DNA of 6,533 bases from Acidocella sp. (GTDB lineage: Bacteria > Pseudomonadota > Alphaproteobacteria > Acetobacterales > Acetobacteraceae). The stretch lies in assembly GCA_029077775.1 (NCBI GenBank), contig JAQNCU010000175.1, forward strand, positions 1 through 6,533. Reading direction: 5' to 3'. Made by a program: the position numbers and the translations under genes. Each line of letters starts with the position of its first letter. Within the stretch, counting starts at the first letter, position 1. The notes under the pieces are model-generated. The model was not told the DNA's origin, searched no databases, and worked only from the letters and a program-made list of their open reading frames with translations. This document shows positions 6,136 to 6,533 of the stretch, one piece after another.

Positions 6136-6533
6136 CGGCGTGGCGACCTGCCGTTGCGTGCCCCAGCTGAAACGGCCCGTGAGGACATAGACCCAGCCCC
6201 AGCTTGCCCCCAGATGCCGCAATAGCTGGAAGCTGAAGGGCTCGGCGAGGGAGGCGAGCAAAGCGAGGGCGAAATTCGCCTTGGTGTGGCCGCCCACCCA
6301 GTTGCGGTACAGCCGGATGGACCAGAGGTGAAAGGCGAGGTCGATGATTATTTTGGTGAGGATGAGCCCGCCGACCGGGACCAGCACCGCGAGCCTGCCC
6401 GTCGCCAGGTACCACAGCAAAAGCCCAAAGGCGACGAGACCATAAATGGGCTGCATGGTGTCGATGGCCTTGACCGGCAGCATCCAGAGCCCGAGGCGCT
6501 GATATTTCCGGGCCCCCACCATGTCCCGGTACC
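6118..6533 (-). CDS. membrane protein fragment, probably C-terminus of a family 2 glycosyltransferase
   Basis: The frame is open to the right edge, with Tyr-Arg-Asp codons preceding the internal ATG at 6522, so this is more likely the 3' end of a longer gene than a 134-residue protein. About three hydrophobic segments are visible, counting from that ATG: residues 22-42, 45-68 and 85-118. The C-terminal pattern, with EPFSFQLLRHLGASWGW (93-109) followed by FSWGTQRQ (118-125), resembles the membrane tail after the catalytic domain of processive or cellulose-synthase-like GT2 enzymes, where a W-G-x-x-x-R stretch often closes the protein. No catalytic DXD or QXXRW motif lies in the window, so the assignment is tentative; an unrelated polytopic membrane protein is possible. 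The gene converges on the WD40 gene and ends 18 nt inside it. Confidence 0.6.
   Translation of the reverse strand, partial: YRDMVGARKYQRLGLWMLPVKAIDTMQPIYGLVAFGLLLWYLATGRLAVLVPVGGLILTKIIIDLAFHLWSIRLYRNWVGGHTKANFALALLASLAEPFSFQLLRHLGASWGWVYVLTGRFSWGTQRQVATPSNPPG

Noticed and set aside
1..6533. Search for tRNA or rRNA genes, CRISPR arrays, insertion sequence ends and defence or phage genes
   Set aside because: No cloverleaf, regularly spaced repeat, transposase motif or terminal inverted repeat was seen. The region looks like ordinary metabolic chromosome.

Overview
The window is GC-rich bacterial chromosome from a proteobacterium, most likely an alphaproteobacterium. The reasons are high-GC codon use, tightly packed genes, and a WD40 propeller protein of a type I associate with alphaproteobacteria. 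The species cannot be named from the sequence.

Four genes on the minus strand fill positions 1-4830 and form a tight polyamine operon. In transcription order they are: a class III aminotransferase of the SpuC (putrescine/polyamine:pyruvate) type, 4830-3451; a glutamine-synthetase-fold gamma-glutamylpolyamine synthetase of the PuuA/SpuB type, about 3454-2087; agmatine deiminase AguA, 2090-975; and an APC-family amino acid/polyamine permease, 956 to beyond the left edge. The first two junctions are 4-nt stop/start overlaps (TTGA and ATGA), and the third is an 18-nt gap holding a strong ribosome binding site. Together the genes suggest import of a polyamine or agmatine, deimination of agmatine to N-carbamoylputrescine, and disposal of putrescine by direct transamination and/or gamma-glutamylation. 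The hydrolase that should link AguA to putrescine (AguB) is not in the window.

Positions 4831-5106 are a 276-nt non-coding region between divergent genes. It holds an excellent Shine-Dalgarno for the aminotransferase, a GGTTT/AAACC inverted repeat with an extra half-site, and a 15-nt palindrome that runs into the start codon of the rightward gene. I found no convincing sigma-70 promoter for the operon.

Positions 5107-6135 on the plus strand encode a 342-residue protein with eight WD40-like repeats and no recognised role. It converges on, and overlaps by 18 nt, the 3' end of a minus-strand membrane protein gene entering from the right edge, probably the C-terminal membrane part of a family 2 glycosyltransferase.

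The most unusual local signal is at the synthetase/aguA junction. An A AAA AAC heptamer lies in the synthetase reading frame just before its stop, and a -1 slip there would read straight into aguA. A GC-rich hairpin lies 20 nt further on. All other long open frames in the window are antisense shadows of these genes.
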